From: Chersky-299 sp963749535
GTDB lineage: Bacteria > Actinomycetota > Thermoleophilia > RBG-16-64-13
Direction: 5' to 3'
Length of the DNA: 47,563 nucleotides
Assembly (NCBI GenBank): GCA_963749535.1
Contig: CAVVNF010000038.1
Coordinates: 1-47,563 of the forward strand
Part shown: positions 26,266 to 33,878 of the stretch, in pieces
Layout of the letters: each line of letters begins with the position of its first letter
How positions within the stretch are numbered: the stretch's first letter is position 1
Notes under the pieces: generated by a model
Database searches by the model: none
What the model saw: the letters and a program-made list of their open reading frames with translations, nothing else
What the model was told of the DNA's origin: nothing
Made by a program: the position numbers and the translations under genes

Positions 26266-26715
26266 CTAGTCGGCGCGCAGAAGCCGCTCGAGCGACTCGG
26301 CGAAATGTTCCCGGTCTTCCGTCTCGAAGGGAGCCGGTCCTCGTGTTCTCCCTCCGGCCCTTCTCACCCGCTGCTCCGCGTGCCGGACCTCGAGTTCGGC
26401 GTCGATGGTGAGCAGGGAAAAGACCCGGCCTCGCGGACTGATGGCGTACGCTTTGCGGCCGAGCGCCATGGCTGCGAGGCCGGTGTCATTGGTGACCACC
26501 ACGTCTCCGGGCGACAACCGGGTAACGATGGCAAAGTCGGCGGTGTCGCGGCCGGCACCCACCTGCACGATCTCGACCCCCGGCCTGCCGGAATAGCGAG
26601 CAAAGCTCTGCGCCTCGTTGCCTACGAGAACCACAGCTATGCCGTGGGCTCGAGCGTGCGAGATCGCCTCCCGGGTCACCGGGCAAGCATCCGCGTCCAC
26701 GTACAAAGTGGTCAT
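26266..26715 (-). CDS. YaiI/YqxD (DUF188) family protein
   Basis: The 149-residue protein opens TLYVDADACPVTREAI, the PIN/NYN-like nuclease signature of the family (VDADACPV). It continues with GRDTADFAIVTRLSPGDVVV and TNDTGLAAMALGRKAYAISP, whose conserved aspartates (GxDxAD, TxD) would form a metal site. Length and motifs match the family, whose biological role is unknown. I chose ATG 26715 because AGGAAGG lies eight bases upstream. A GTG nine bases earlier overlaps that site. Confidence 0.93.
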   Translation of the reverse strand: MTTLYVDADACPVTREAISHARAHGIAVVLVGNEAQSFARYSGRPGVEIVQVGAGRDTADFAIVTRLSPGDVVVTNDTGLAAMALGRKAYAISPRGRVFSLLTIDAELEVRHAEQRVRRAGGRTRGPAPFETEDREHFAESLERLLRAD

Positions 26716-26917
26716 GAGCCCCACCTTCCTGAGCGAGGATCGTCACGGGACCAGAATTGCATGTTTGAAACTCTCTGAGTGGGGGCAAACAGCAGTCTGG
26801 ATTTGAGATGCACGTGTACGAGGCAGTTTCTGACTTCGCCCCCTCTAGCCGCGCCGGGGCGCGTCGGGCGTCAGATGGATCGGTGCCCCACGCGTCCCGG
26901 TTTCTTTTCCGAAGCGG

Positions 26918-27445
26918 TCAACCACTTTGACTCGTCGTATCCGTGCTGGGCACCGGCAAGCCGAGGTCGGTCGCCAAGCGGGTCTGAGCGGCGACGATCT
27001 GGGCGTAAGCTGCTGAGAATTCAGTCTCCGTACTGGCGACGCCGGAAGCACTCTTCGCCGTTGTGGCGGCGACAAGGTGATCGGTGGCCTTGACCAGCGC
27101 TTCAAAGGCCGCCACAAACGCGGCGTGATCCTTGGCGAGATCCTCGCTGGGCTTTATCGAGCGAAGATCGTTGAGAGCTTTGTGCGTCTGGGCTGAGAAA
27201 CCCTGAAGCGCGGCCAATTCGGCGGCACTGGCTTTCAGAGGATCCTGTAGGTCGGCAAGTGCGCTGGTGTCGAGGCTGTTGAGATCCGCGCTGATCCACT
27301 TCTGTATCTGGGCCTTGTAGGAGGCGCGTGTACTCGTCTGGCCGTCAGGGGAGGACCCCGGGGATCCAGAATTGCCATCGGCGCAGGCGCAGACGATCAA
27401 TGCGACCAGAAGGATGAACGAGGCCGGCAATATCGCACGTTTCAA
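26918..27445 (-). CDS. Putative lipoprotein, alpha-helical
   Basis: The 175-residue protein has a lipoprotein signal peptide: MKR, hydrophobic core AILPASFILLVALI, and lipobox VCA-C21. The mature part begins with a Gly/Ser/Asp-rich spacer. It is then almost wholly helical and Ala/Leu/Lys-rich (ALADLQDPLKASAAELAALQ, KDHAAFVAAFEALVKATDHL). No enzyme motif or metal site is seen. It is probably a surface-anchored helical-bundle protein of unknown function. It lies downstream of the hdr operon on the same strand, with a 151-base gap. Confidence 0.75.
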   Translation of the reverse strand: MKRAILPASFILLVALIVCACADGNSGSPGSSPDGQTSTRASYKAQIQKWISADLNSLDTSALADLQDPLKASAAELAALQGFSAQTHKALNDLRSIKPSEDLAKDHAAFVAAFEALVKATDHLVAATTAKSASGVASTETEFSAAYAQIVAAQTRLATDLGLPVPSTDTTSQSG

Positions 27446-27596
27446 CCGCTACCCCCGCAGATCACGCCGGAGCGTCGACCGAAGGTCTCCCTGGGACGGG
27501 CCGGCCTATTATGCGGGCGCCCAAGCAAGTGCACAGTGCGGATATCAGCCTAGCACTTGCGGCCAGGTCGCGCCGTGAGGCGAACAAGGCATGGCT

Positions 27597-28469
27597 CTAG
27601 CGGAAGCCCCAGGTGCGGAGCGCGGGGTACGGGTCCACAAGCAAGCGCTTCATCCCCAGTGCCGAGGACGAGAATCCGAAAGCCAGTCCCATCATCTGGG
27701 TGAAGTAGACGATAGGGATGCCGAACTCCTTGCCCAGATGCCGCTCCATCGCGCGCTGCCGAGTATCCAGGTTTGCCTGGCAGAGGGGGCACGCGACGAC
27801 GATGGCCTGGGCTCCGGCCTCACAAGCTGCTTCAATCACCTGGCCTCCCAGTTCCAGTACGATGTCTGTCTGGGAAGCGGCAAAGCCCGCCCCGCAGCAT
27901 TCGGCTTTGTGCGACCACTCGAGGGTGTCGGCGCCCAATGCGCTGAGCAAGCGGTCGATTGAGGTAGGCTGCTCTGGATCGTCGAACCGAGTCACCTGGG
28001 TCGGGCGGGTGAGGAGGCAACCGTAATACGCGCAGAGCTTCAGGCCCTCGAGCGGCCGCCTCACTTCGTCAGTCACTCGGTCTAGGCCGATCGTCTCCAC
28101 GATTAGCTGAAGGAGGTGCAGCACCTCGACCCCACTTGGTAGCGGACCAGCCAGCCGCCTCTCGATGTCGGCGTCGAAGGTCTCAGACCGCCCGAGGGCG
28201 TCGGAAGCGGCCTTCAATCTGGAGAAGCAGCCTGCGCATGGCGTGACGACACGGTTTGCCCCCGTCTTCTCGGCCAGGGCGAGATTCCGCGCCCCGAGTC
28301 CGATTGCCAAAGTGCGGTCGATGCTGTGGGCAGCGCTGGCCCCGCAGCAGTTCCAGTCCTCGATCTCGTCCAGCGTGATGCCCAAGCGGTCGCACACGAG
28401 GCGGATGGACTGTCCGTATTCTCGCGCCAGACCGTGGAGGGAGCAGCCGGGGTAGTATGCGACTCTCAT
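27597..28469 (-). CDS. hdrB2: HdrB-like subunit 2 (two CCG domains)
   Basis: The 290-residue protein has both cysteine-rich CCG domains. The first has C9, C41-C42 and C78xxC81; the second has C151, C191-C192 and C227xxC230. In HdrB of methanogens each set holds a noncubane [4Fe-4S] cluster that breaks or makes a disulfide, so both sites look intact. Its ATG overlaps the hdrC2 stop (ATGA). It is the last gene of the hdrC1-B1-A-C2-B2 operon. The substrate could be a heterodisulfide, a protein disulfide or a sulfur carrier. The family assignment is firm; the exact reaction is inferred. Confidence 0.9.
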   Translation of the reverse strand: MRVAYYPGCSLHGLAREYGQSIRLVCDRLGITLDEIEDWNCCGASAAHSIDRTLAIGLGARNLALAEKTGANRVVTPCAGCFSRLKAASDALGRSETFDADIERRLAGPLPSGVEVLHLLQLIVETIGLDRVTDEVRRPLEGLKLCAYYGCLLTRPTQVTRFDDPEQPTSIDRLLSALGADTLEWSHKAECCGAGFAASQTDIVLELGGQVIEAACEAGAQAIVVACPLCQANLDTRQRAMERHLGKEFGIPIVYFTQMMGLAFGFSSSALGMKRLLVDPYPALRTWGFR

Positions 28470-29071
28470 GCGTCCTTTTCCGCTTCTGGTCTGGGAACCG
28501 GGACCGGAGTCTCCGCCGTGGTCCCTTCGAAGAGGCGGCGCAATCCCGCTTTGTCCTTCACGCGCCGGCCGAACAGCTTCAGCTTGCCCCTTCGGAAGAG
28601 TTGCGCACCCAGATCGGCGTCCCTAAGGTATCGCCTACTGCGAAGGTTGAATTGCGCCACCAGGTGAAGCTCGGATGCCCTTCCGCGGTTCCGCACGCCC
28701 TCTAGGAAGAGCCCGTTGAAAAGCTCCACCTGGGGTCTGGTAGCCGCGATCCCATGCAGACGGGCTTTTCCCCGGAAGTAGTCGAGGATCGCAGCCACGT
28801 CGATCCCCACGGGGCAGCGATCGCGGCACAACCCGCAGCCCACGCATATGGAGAGGGCGTCCATGCGCAGCAATGTGTCCTCCTCGCCAAGTTTCACCAA
28901 CTGGACGACCTTTCGCGGGGTGTAGTCGAACATGGCCCCCGTGGAGCACCCGCCGGTGCATTTGCCGCACTCAAGGCATTGACTAAGGTCCAGGTCGAGG
29001 GCGTCCTCCACCTCCAGCTGAAGAGCGTCTCCCTGTCCGATCATGCGGGGTCGACGGACGGCGATGGTCAT
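28466..29071 (-). CDS. hdrC2: HdrC-like iron-sulfur subunit 2
   Basis: The 201-residue protein has two [4Fe-4S] motifs, CLECGKCTGGC (followed by S where most have P) and CVGCGLCRDRCP, joined by helices as in HdrC. It passes electrons between the flavin subunit HdrA and the catalytic HdrB. The C-terminal about 60 residues are basic and Pro-rich (KLKLFGRRVKDKAGLRRLFE, then a TPVPVPRP segment) beyond the usual HdrC core. It begins two bases after the hdrA stop and overlaps hdrB2 by four bases. Confidence 0.9.
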   Translation of the reverse strand: MTIAVRRPRMIGQGDALQLEVEDALDLDLSQCLECGKCTGGCSTGAMFDYTPRKVVQLVKLGEEDTLLRMDALSICVGCGLCRDRCPVGIDVAAILDYFRGKARLHGIAATRPQVELFNGLFLEGVRNRGRASELHLVAQFNLRSRRYLRDADLGAQLFRRGKLKLFGRRVKDKAGLRRLFEGTTAETPVPVPRPEAEKDA

Positions 29072-30280
29072 CTAAGCCTGGCCATGGCCCATATCAGTCC
29101 TCCCGGTACGACCGAGGAGCGATAACACCCCGGCGGCCGCAGCCGCGCCTTGCTGCAAGGCGCCGGCCGTCTCAATGGCAAAACCGCACGCCCCGGCGAA
29201 GAAGACTCGATCCCCGCACTTGACGGGCTCTGCGAACTGTGGCTCCAGAAAGCCGTACTCGTCCGTCGCGGCGCCGAACATGCGGGCAAGCTCCGCCGTC
29301 TCCTTTCGAGGGACGACGGCCGCGGCGAGCACGACCATGTCGGCCTCCACCTCGACGGGGATCCCCATCAAAGTGTCCTCGGCTCGTATCAACAGCCTGC
29401 CGTTGCTGCGAAGGACTTTCGAAGGTCGCCCGCGGACATACTTCACCTGTTTCTCCTCGATGACCGAACGGACGAATTCCTCGTAACCCTTGCCGGCGGC
29501 CCGGTAGTCCATGTAGAAGACAAAGCACTTCGCGTCCGGGAACAGATCCTTCACCAGCCCGGCCTGCTTGGCGGTGTACATGCAGCAGATCTTCGAACAG
29601 TAAGGCCTGCCTTTCACGCGGTCGCGTGAGCCCACGCATTTGAAGAAGGCCACGGACTTAGGCGGAGACGCCCCCGTGGGGGATTCGCCGTGGGCCGGTC
29701 CGGCGTCGGCCTGGGCGCCGACCTCGCCCTCAGCCCGGGTGATGGGGTGGGCGTCTGTCTGTGACTCGGCCTCGCGCCCGGCCTTTGCTCCAGTTTGGGT
29801 GCCGGAGAGTGCGCTAGCCTGGGCGGCGTGCCATTGCCTTAACTGCTCCTCGAACTCCAGTGAGTTCACCACGCCGGGGTAGATACCGTAGCCGTATTCG
29901 CCGTAGCAGGTCGCGTCGAAAAGGTCGAAGCCCGTGGCGAGGACTACGGCCGCGATATCCTCCCGCCACTCCTCGTCGGTGGTTGCGTGCCGCAGAACCA
30001 CCGAGAATCCCGCGGCTGTGGGGGTGGCCGACACAACGATCGTGCCGGCCAGCACCCGGATATTCGTGCACCTGCCCAGCCGTTCGAGCTTGAGATCGAC
30101 GAGATCCTGTGGGTTCTCCCAGCGGGGGAAGCTGCGATGCTGCTGAACGAGCGTGCCTCCCAGAGCCGGCTCCCTCTCTACGAGGACGACCTCACGGCCG
30201 GCCTCCGCGACCTTCAATGCCGCTTCCATGCCGGCCGGCCCGCCGCCTACGACCAGGACCTTTGCCGTCGCGTGATTCAT
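29072..30280 (-). CDS. hdrA: HdrA-like FAD iron-sulfur subunit with a low-complexity insert
   Basis: The 402-residue flavoprotein starts with the FAD dinucleotide fold (VLVVGGGPAGMEAALKVAEA, GxGxxG at 12-17). An iron-sulfur site follows, with KCVGSRD (C215) and YCSKICCMY (C228, C232, C233), and then a C-terminal FAD contact (CGDRVFFAGACGF). It lacks the N-terminal CxC region and the ferredoxin domains of methanogen HdrA, as sHdr-type HdrA does. Residues about 151-207, between the NSLEFEEQL segment and the iron-sulfur site, form an Ala/Gly/Gln/Thr/Pro-rich stretch, where relatives have only some 15-20 residues. It starts three bases after the hdrB1 stop. Confidence 0.9.
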   Translation of the reverse strand: MNHATAKVLVVGGGPAGMEAALKVAEAGREVVLVEREPALGGTLVQQHRSFPRWENPQDLVDLKLERLGRCTNIRVLAGTIVVSATPTAAGFSVVLRHATTDEEWREDIAAVVLATGFDLFDATCYGEYGYGIYPGVVNSLEFEEQLRQWHAAQASALSGTQTGAKAGREAESQTDAHPITRAEGEVGAQADAGPAHGESPTGASPPKSVAFFKCVGSRDRVKGRPYCSKICCMYTAKQAGLVKDLFPDAKCFVFYMDYRAAGKGYEEFVRSVIEEKQVKYVRGRPSKVLRSNGRLLIRAEDTLMGIPVEVEADMVVLAAAVVPRKETAELARMFGAATDEYGFLEPQFAEPVKCGDRVFFAGACGFAIETAGALQQGAAAAAGVLSLLGRTGRTDMGHGQA

Positions 30281-30283
30281 CGC

Positions 30284-31183
30284 CTAACTTGTCTCCTCCA
30301 CCCCGAGTTTGCGGAGCACCGCGTCGAGCTTGACCGTGTTGGCCGCAAACCCCAGCTTCTTCACCGGCACGCCGAGCGCAAGCGCGATCAACTGCCCCAA
30401 GTCGATGACGGGGATGTTGAATTCCCCCATGTCCCGCGCTGCAAGGTTCGGTTGCTCGCGGTCCAAGGCCGTGTTGCACCCCGGGCACACGGTGGTCATC
30501 AGCTCTACTCCTTCTTCCTGTGCGCTCTGGAACTTCCTCTGCAGATGCGGCTGAACGAGCTCTTCCTTGTGGGTGAAACCCCTCCCCACCGCATAACCAC
30601 AGCAGAGTTGCCTCTCCCGGTAGAACACGGGGGTTCCGCCGAGCAGCTCGATGATCTCCTCGTGGAATGTGGGATAGCCGCCGTCGGCGAGGATGTTGTA
30701 CTGCTGGGCCACGTAGTGACAACCGTAGTGGACACCGACCCGGAGCCCGGAGAGCGGCCGGACGACCTTCTCGGCGATCCGGTCCCTGAGGCGGTAATAA
30801 AGCTCTTGCACGTGGAAGATCTCGGTCTTGCCCTCGTAGCGGTATCCCCATTTCTCGATCAGCCCGTTGGCCATATCCATGTAAGCGGCATTGCCTTTGA
30901 GGAGATGCGAGAGCTCGCGATTGTAGCCATAGCAGCCGTTGCAGAAGACGTACGTGTCCAGATTCTTCCTCTCAACCAGCGCGAGGTTGCGGGCCGTGAC
31001 CGCCAGAGACAGAGGGGGGAGGTAGGCCGAACACGTCAGCAGGTACCCGGAGCAGCACGTCTGGTCGGGGTCCATCACCACCTGTACTCCGAGCCGCGGC
31101 AAGACTTCCTTGATCGCGTTCTCGGTGCCTGGGTATTCGAGGCTGCCGGTGCAACTGCGGAAGAGAAAGATGGCCTCCGGCAC
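30284..31183 (-). CDS. hdrB1: HdrB-like subunit 1 (two CCG domains)
   Basis: The 299-residue protein has both CCG cysteine sets: C11, C43-C44 and C81xxC84, then C155, C194-C195 and C233xxC236. It differs from HdrB2 around the clusters (FRSCTGSLEYPG and FCNGCYGYNREL at the first domain, HYGCHYVAQQYN at the second), as expected for paralogues with separate roles. The start is uncertain. GTG at 31183 lacks a good ribosome-binding site, and the frame is open upstream to about 31220 (VVRPETLIPH), so the true N-terminus may be about ten residues longer with a rarer start codon. It follows hdrC1 and precedes hdrA. Confidence 0.88.
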   Translation of the reverse strand: MPEAIFLFRSCTGSLEYPGTENAIKEVLPRLGVQVVMDPDQTCCSGYLLTCSAYLPPLSLAVTARNLALVERKNLDTYVFCNGCYGYNRELSHLLKGNAAYMDMANGLIEKWGYRYEGKTEIFHVQELYYRLRDRIAEKVVRPLSGLRVGVHYGCHYVAQQYNILADGGYPTFHEEIIELLGGTPVFYRERQLCCGYAVGRGFTHKEELVQPHLQRKFQSAQEEGVELMTTVCPGCNTALDREQPNLAARDMGEFNIPVIDLGQLIALALGVPVKKLGFAANTVKLDAVLRKLGVEETS

Positions 31184-31221
31184 GTGCGGGATGAGCGTCT
31201 CCGGCCTGACGACCCGAGGCT

Positions 31222-31815
31222 CTACTCATTCGCGATCCTTCCCTCCGAATAGGTGGAGTGGACGGGCTCGCTGCAGTGCATGTCGATGGCCTCGAGCCAG
31301 GCAGTCGTTCCCGTCATATCGAACAGGGCCGCGTACTCTTCTCTGGCCTTGTCGGAGATCTCGGGCCAGGGCGTTGCGCCCATGTCACTCCTCAGTTTCA
31401 TGATCCGTTCCCTGCTTTTGGGACTGGGCACGAACGTCAGGCCGTCCTCCTTGGCTCGAAGGGCGAACTTCTTGAAGGGGATGATGTTCTTGAGGCCCCG
31501 GTTATGTGCGATGGCCCGGTAGCGCAGCTCCATCATCAATAACGGGAAATGGATGTCGACCGGGCATCCCGTGTAGCAACCCGCGCACCAGAAGCAGCGC
31601 CAGATCTCCTCGCTCTCGAGAAGCCTCTGCGCGTTTCCGCTCGCGACGTCACGGATGATCTGGCGGGGGTTGTACGACGGGGTCAGAGCGGCCACCGGAC
31701 AGCCTCCAGTGCATTTACCGCAGCTGAGGCACTCGCTCAAGTTGGGCACGAGTCGGTAGGCGTCTACCTCAGCGTAGAAATCCCCGGCTAGGTCTTTTTC
31801 GCGCTCTCTACTCAT
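31222..31815 (-). CDS. hdrC1: HdrC-like iron-sulfur subunit 1
   Basis: The 197-residue protein is the first gene of the hdr operon. It has two [4Fe-4S] sites, CLSCGKCTGGCP and CFWCAGCYTGCP, on the usual HdrC scaffold. The C-terminal half is a helical region with charged residues (SPKSRERIMKLRSDMGATPW) and no membrane segment. The complex is therefore probably soluble, unlike membrane HdrDE types. The 340-base region upstream carries a candidate promoter and repeated elements (see 31924-32060). Confidence 0.9.
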   Translation of the reverse strand: MSREREKDLAGDFYAEVDAYRLVPNLSECLSCGKCTGGCPVAALTPSYNPRQIIRDVASGNAQRLLESEEIWRCFWCAGCYTGCPVDIHFPLLMMELRYRAIAHNRGLKNIIPFKKFALRAKEDGLTFVPSPKSRERIMKLRSDMGATPWPEISDKAREEYAALFDMTGTTAWLEAIDMHCSEPVHSTYSEGRIANE

Positions 31816-31923
31816 CGCACGCTCCGTACAGCCGGATGGGGCATCGGCCGCGTGCCGACTGTCATCGCTCTTGTGATCCTGCTCCTTGGGATGATCAAAA
31901 CCAGACCCGGCGTAATACCGGAC

Positions 31924-32060
31924 GTTGCATTCTCATTAGGCGTCAACTGTACACGAAGCAACCAAGAGTTGACAAGGAAGACGCCTCACGCCCGAGCCCG
32001 CCGCGCAGTGACGATGCCGCGGAATGCAACAACAATTATCATAGTTACTAAAATGCAACA
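31924..32060 (-). promoter_or_regulatory. Candidate hdr operon promoter with three AATGCAAC elements
   Basis: On the minus strand TTGTCA (31975-31970), an 18-base spacer and TACAGT (31951-31946) could drive the hdr operon, giving a leader of about 120 bases. The 8-mer AATGCAAC occurs three times: at 32023-32030 and 32052-32059 on the plus strand, 29 bases apart with an A following both, and inverted at 31931-31924, just downstream of the -10. The 38 bases spanning the first two are markedly AT-rich for this genome. The layout suggests a regulator-binding region. Confidence 0.45.
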
Positions 32061-32119
32061 CATCTTGCGCATCCCCGCGTTTAGGAAAAACGCCGGCGGA
32101 CGGGCTTGGGCTCGGTACC

Positions 32120-32141
32120 CAGGGCTCAAAGGAGAGCCCTG
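32120..32141 (-). terminator. Perfect hairpin downstream of the ABM gene
   Basis: CAGGGCTC (32120-32127) pairs perfectly with GAGCCCTG (32134-32141) around a six-base loop. It starts about 14 bases after the stop codon of the ABM-domain gene and lies upstream of the hdr promoter region. It would separate the two transcripts. There is no T-run. Confidence 0.6.
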
Positions 32142-32154
32142 CGTCGCGAAACTA

Positions 32155-32514
32155 CTACCGCGTGCAGCCCACGAGCATCGGGTAGAACTTGGCCCCCATC
32201 CCGGAAAGCTCCTTGCGCACCTGCGCATTGGGAGTGCCAAGCACGAGCAGTTCCACCAGAGGGGAGACGTCCATCATCTTGTGTAGTGCTTCGCCCACAT
32301 GGGAGAAGTGCAACAGGAGGGCGTCGGAGTCGGTGTAGGTCTCCACTAGGTAGCAGTCGGTGCCTTCGTCGTTGACGTACCATTCGTAGCAGAGGGTGTC
32401 GGGCTCGCTGCCCTCGACGCCCATCGTCATGTCCTGGGCCATCTTCTTGAAGGTCTCGAATTGGCCTGGTTTGATCGTCTGATGGACCACGAGGCGGAAT
32501 GAATCGGCGGCCAT
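32155..32514 (-). CDS. ABM-domain (YgiN-like) small protein
   Basis: The 119-residue protein has the single dimeric alpha/beta-barrel of antibiotic biosynthesis monooxygenase proteins: RLVVHQTIKPGQFETFKKMA, CYEWYVNDEGTDCYLVETYT and DALLLHFSHVGEAL (H in the FxxH helix). Members include quinol monooxygenases and many of unknown role. It is transcribed toward the hdr operon but separated from it by a hairpin and a 340-base gap. The ATG at 32514 follows AAGGA. Confidence 0.8.
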   Translation of the reverse strand: MAADSFRLVVHQTIKPGQFETFKKMAQDMTMGVEGSEPDTLCYEWYVNDEGTDCYLVETYTDSDALLLHFSHVGEALHKMMDVSPLVELLVLGTPNAQVRKELSGMGAKFYPMLVGCTR

Positions 32515-32599
32515 GTGTTCCGTCCTTTCTTGGTTTGTGGATCGCTGACGACCCAGATAGTCTCAGAAGCTGGAGGAGTTGCATAGCGCCGGGCGGCGC

Positions 32600-33535
32600 C
32601 TATGCGCGAACTCGGAGCGCCCGGGGGAGCACTTCTATCTCGACCGGCAGGGAGCCTAGGGCTTCGCCGTCCACATCAAGGAGGAATCTTCTCTCGGCAG
32701 CCTCGTCCGCAAGCGAGAGTTCGAGGCGCGAGCAAGGGAAATGGTGCACGGTCGGCTCCTGCAGATGGCGGCCGGTGTAAACACCCCGTACCCGGTCGGC
32801 CAGCACGAACTTCGTCGCCGCGGTGATGGTCACCACCTCCAGGCGGCCGTCGTCGGGCAAGGCCATCGGGGCCACGTCCGTCCCCCCGCCGAACCAGCGC
32901 CCATTGCAGACAACGATCAGGTAGGCAGGGATGACCTGGTCTCGGATTTCCTCGCCCCACGTGATGCGGGCGCGCACCGGCTGCTCGCGGCTGCTCACAA
33001 CGGCGCCCAGCGCGGCCAGGTAATAGCCGGCTTTCCCGCCGATGAAGGCCGGCATCCTCTCGATGTAGCGGTCCACCAACCCGCCAAGACCGGCTGACAA
33101 GACATTGACAAAGAAATGATCGATCATATGGCCGTCCACGCTTCGGAACCGGGCTCGGCCTACGTCGATCAACCGCTCTCTTCCGGATGCCAGTGCCTCA
33201 AGACAGTTCTCAAGTCCGCTTTCTAGGCCTAGGCTACGGCGGAAATCGCCGCCTGTTCCCAGGTTGATCAGACCTACCACGATATCTTCTCGGCCTACGG
33301 AGAGCACTCCGTTCGCCACTTCGCTGAATGTGCCGTCCCCGCCCACGGCTACAATCAGGCTGAAGCCCTCGCGGCCGGCGTCCGCGGCAAGCTCGCTCGC
33401 GTGGCCGCGGCGGCTGGTATAGCGGATGTCCACGTCGCCCAATCTCTCCTGCACGCGCTCGAGGACGCGGGCCAGGTTGCGCGCGGAGCGATCCGAGCCG
33501 GAGACGGGATTGACGATGAGGAGCGGCATGCTCAT
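32600..33535 (-). CDS. Diacylglycerol kinase/YegS-family lipid kinase
   Basis: The N-terminus has the nucleotide-binding start LLIVNPVSGSDRSARNLARV and the signature IVAVGGDGTFSEVANGV (GGDGT), then LINLGTGGDFRRSLGL. The C-terminal beta-sandwich includes VVCNGRWFGGGTDVAPMALP and DDGRLEVVTI, as in bacterial lipid kinases. It phosphorylates diacylglycerol or a related lipid at the inner face of the membrane. The start is ATG 33535 or 33529; no clear ribosome-binding site separates them. It is divergent from the DUF1330 gene with only 32 bases between the starts. Confidence 0.92.
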   Translation of the reverse strand: MSMPLLIVNPVSGSDRSARNLARVLERVQERLGDVDIRYTSRRGHASELAADAGREGFSLIVAVGGDGTFSEVANGVLSVGREDIVVGLINLGTGGDFRRSLGLESGLENCLEALASGRERLIDVGRARFRSVDGHMIDHFFVNVLSAGLGGLVDRYIERMPAFIGGKAGYYLAALGAVVSSREQPVRARITWGEEIRDQVIPAYLIVVCNGRWFGGGTDVAPMALPDDGRLEVVTITAATKFVLADRVRGVYTGRHLQEPTVHHFPCSRLELSLADEAAERRFLLDVDGEALGSLPVEIEVLPRALRVRA

Positions 33536-33567
33536 GATTATCAGGCTACCAAAGGAAAGGACGAAGG

Positions 33568-33855
33568 ATGCCCGCATACGTTGTCGCCAAGGTCTGGGTG
33601 AAGGACAAGGAGGGATACGAGCAGTACAGGCAGATGGTCGGCCCCACCATCGAACAGTTTGGAGGTCGTTTTCTCGCGCGCGGAGGAGAAGTGAAGGTTC
33701 TCGAGGGCGGCCCTTGCCCGGACCGGGTCATCGTCCTCGAATTCCCGGATTACGATTCGGCTTTGGCTTGGTACTCGTCGCCGGAGTACGCGCCGGCGAA
33801 AAGCCAGCGCATCAAGTCGTCGGAGGCGGAATTGATCGTGACTCAGGGAGTCTGA
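33568..33855 (+). CDS. DUF1330 family protein
   Basis: The 95-residue protein opens MPAYVVAKVWVKDKEGYEQY and contains GGRFLARGGEVKVLEGG and DRVIVLEFPDYDSALAWYSS, the full pattern of DUF1330, a dimeric ferredoxin-like alpha/beta fold of unknown function. A purine-rich site (GGAAAGGACGAAGG) lies directly before the ATG. It ends 23 bases before the convergent MMPL gene. Confidence 0.92.
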   Translation: MPAYVVAKVWVKDKEGYEQYRQMVGPTIEQFGGRFLARGGEVKVLEGGPCPDRVIVLEFPDYDSALAWYSSPEYAPAKSQRIKSSEAELIVTQGV

Positions 33856-33878
33856 GTGGTGGGGAAAGACGGCGCGAG

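Noticed and set aside
29640..29882. Plus-strand ORF over the hdrA insert as a separate small gene
   Set aside because: It is the antisense of the low-complexity hdrA segment, has no ribosome-binding site, and lies within a clearly coding minus-strand gene.
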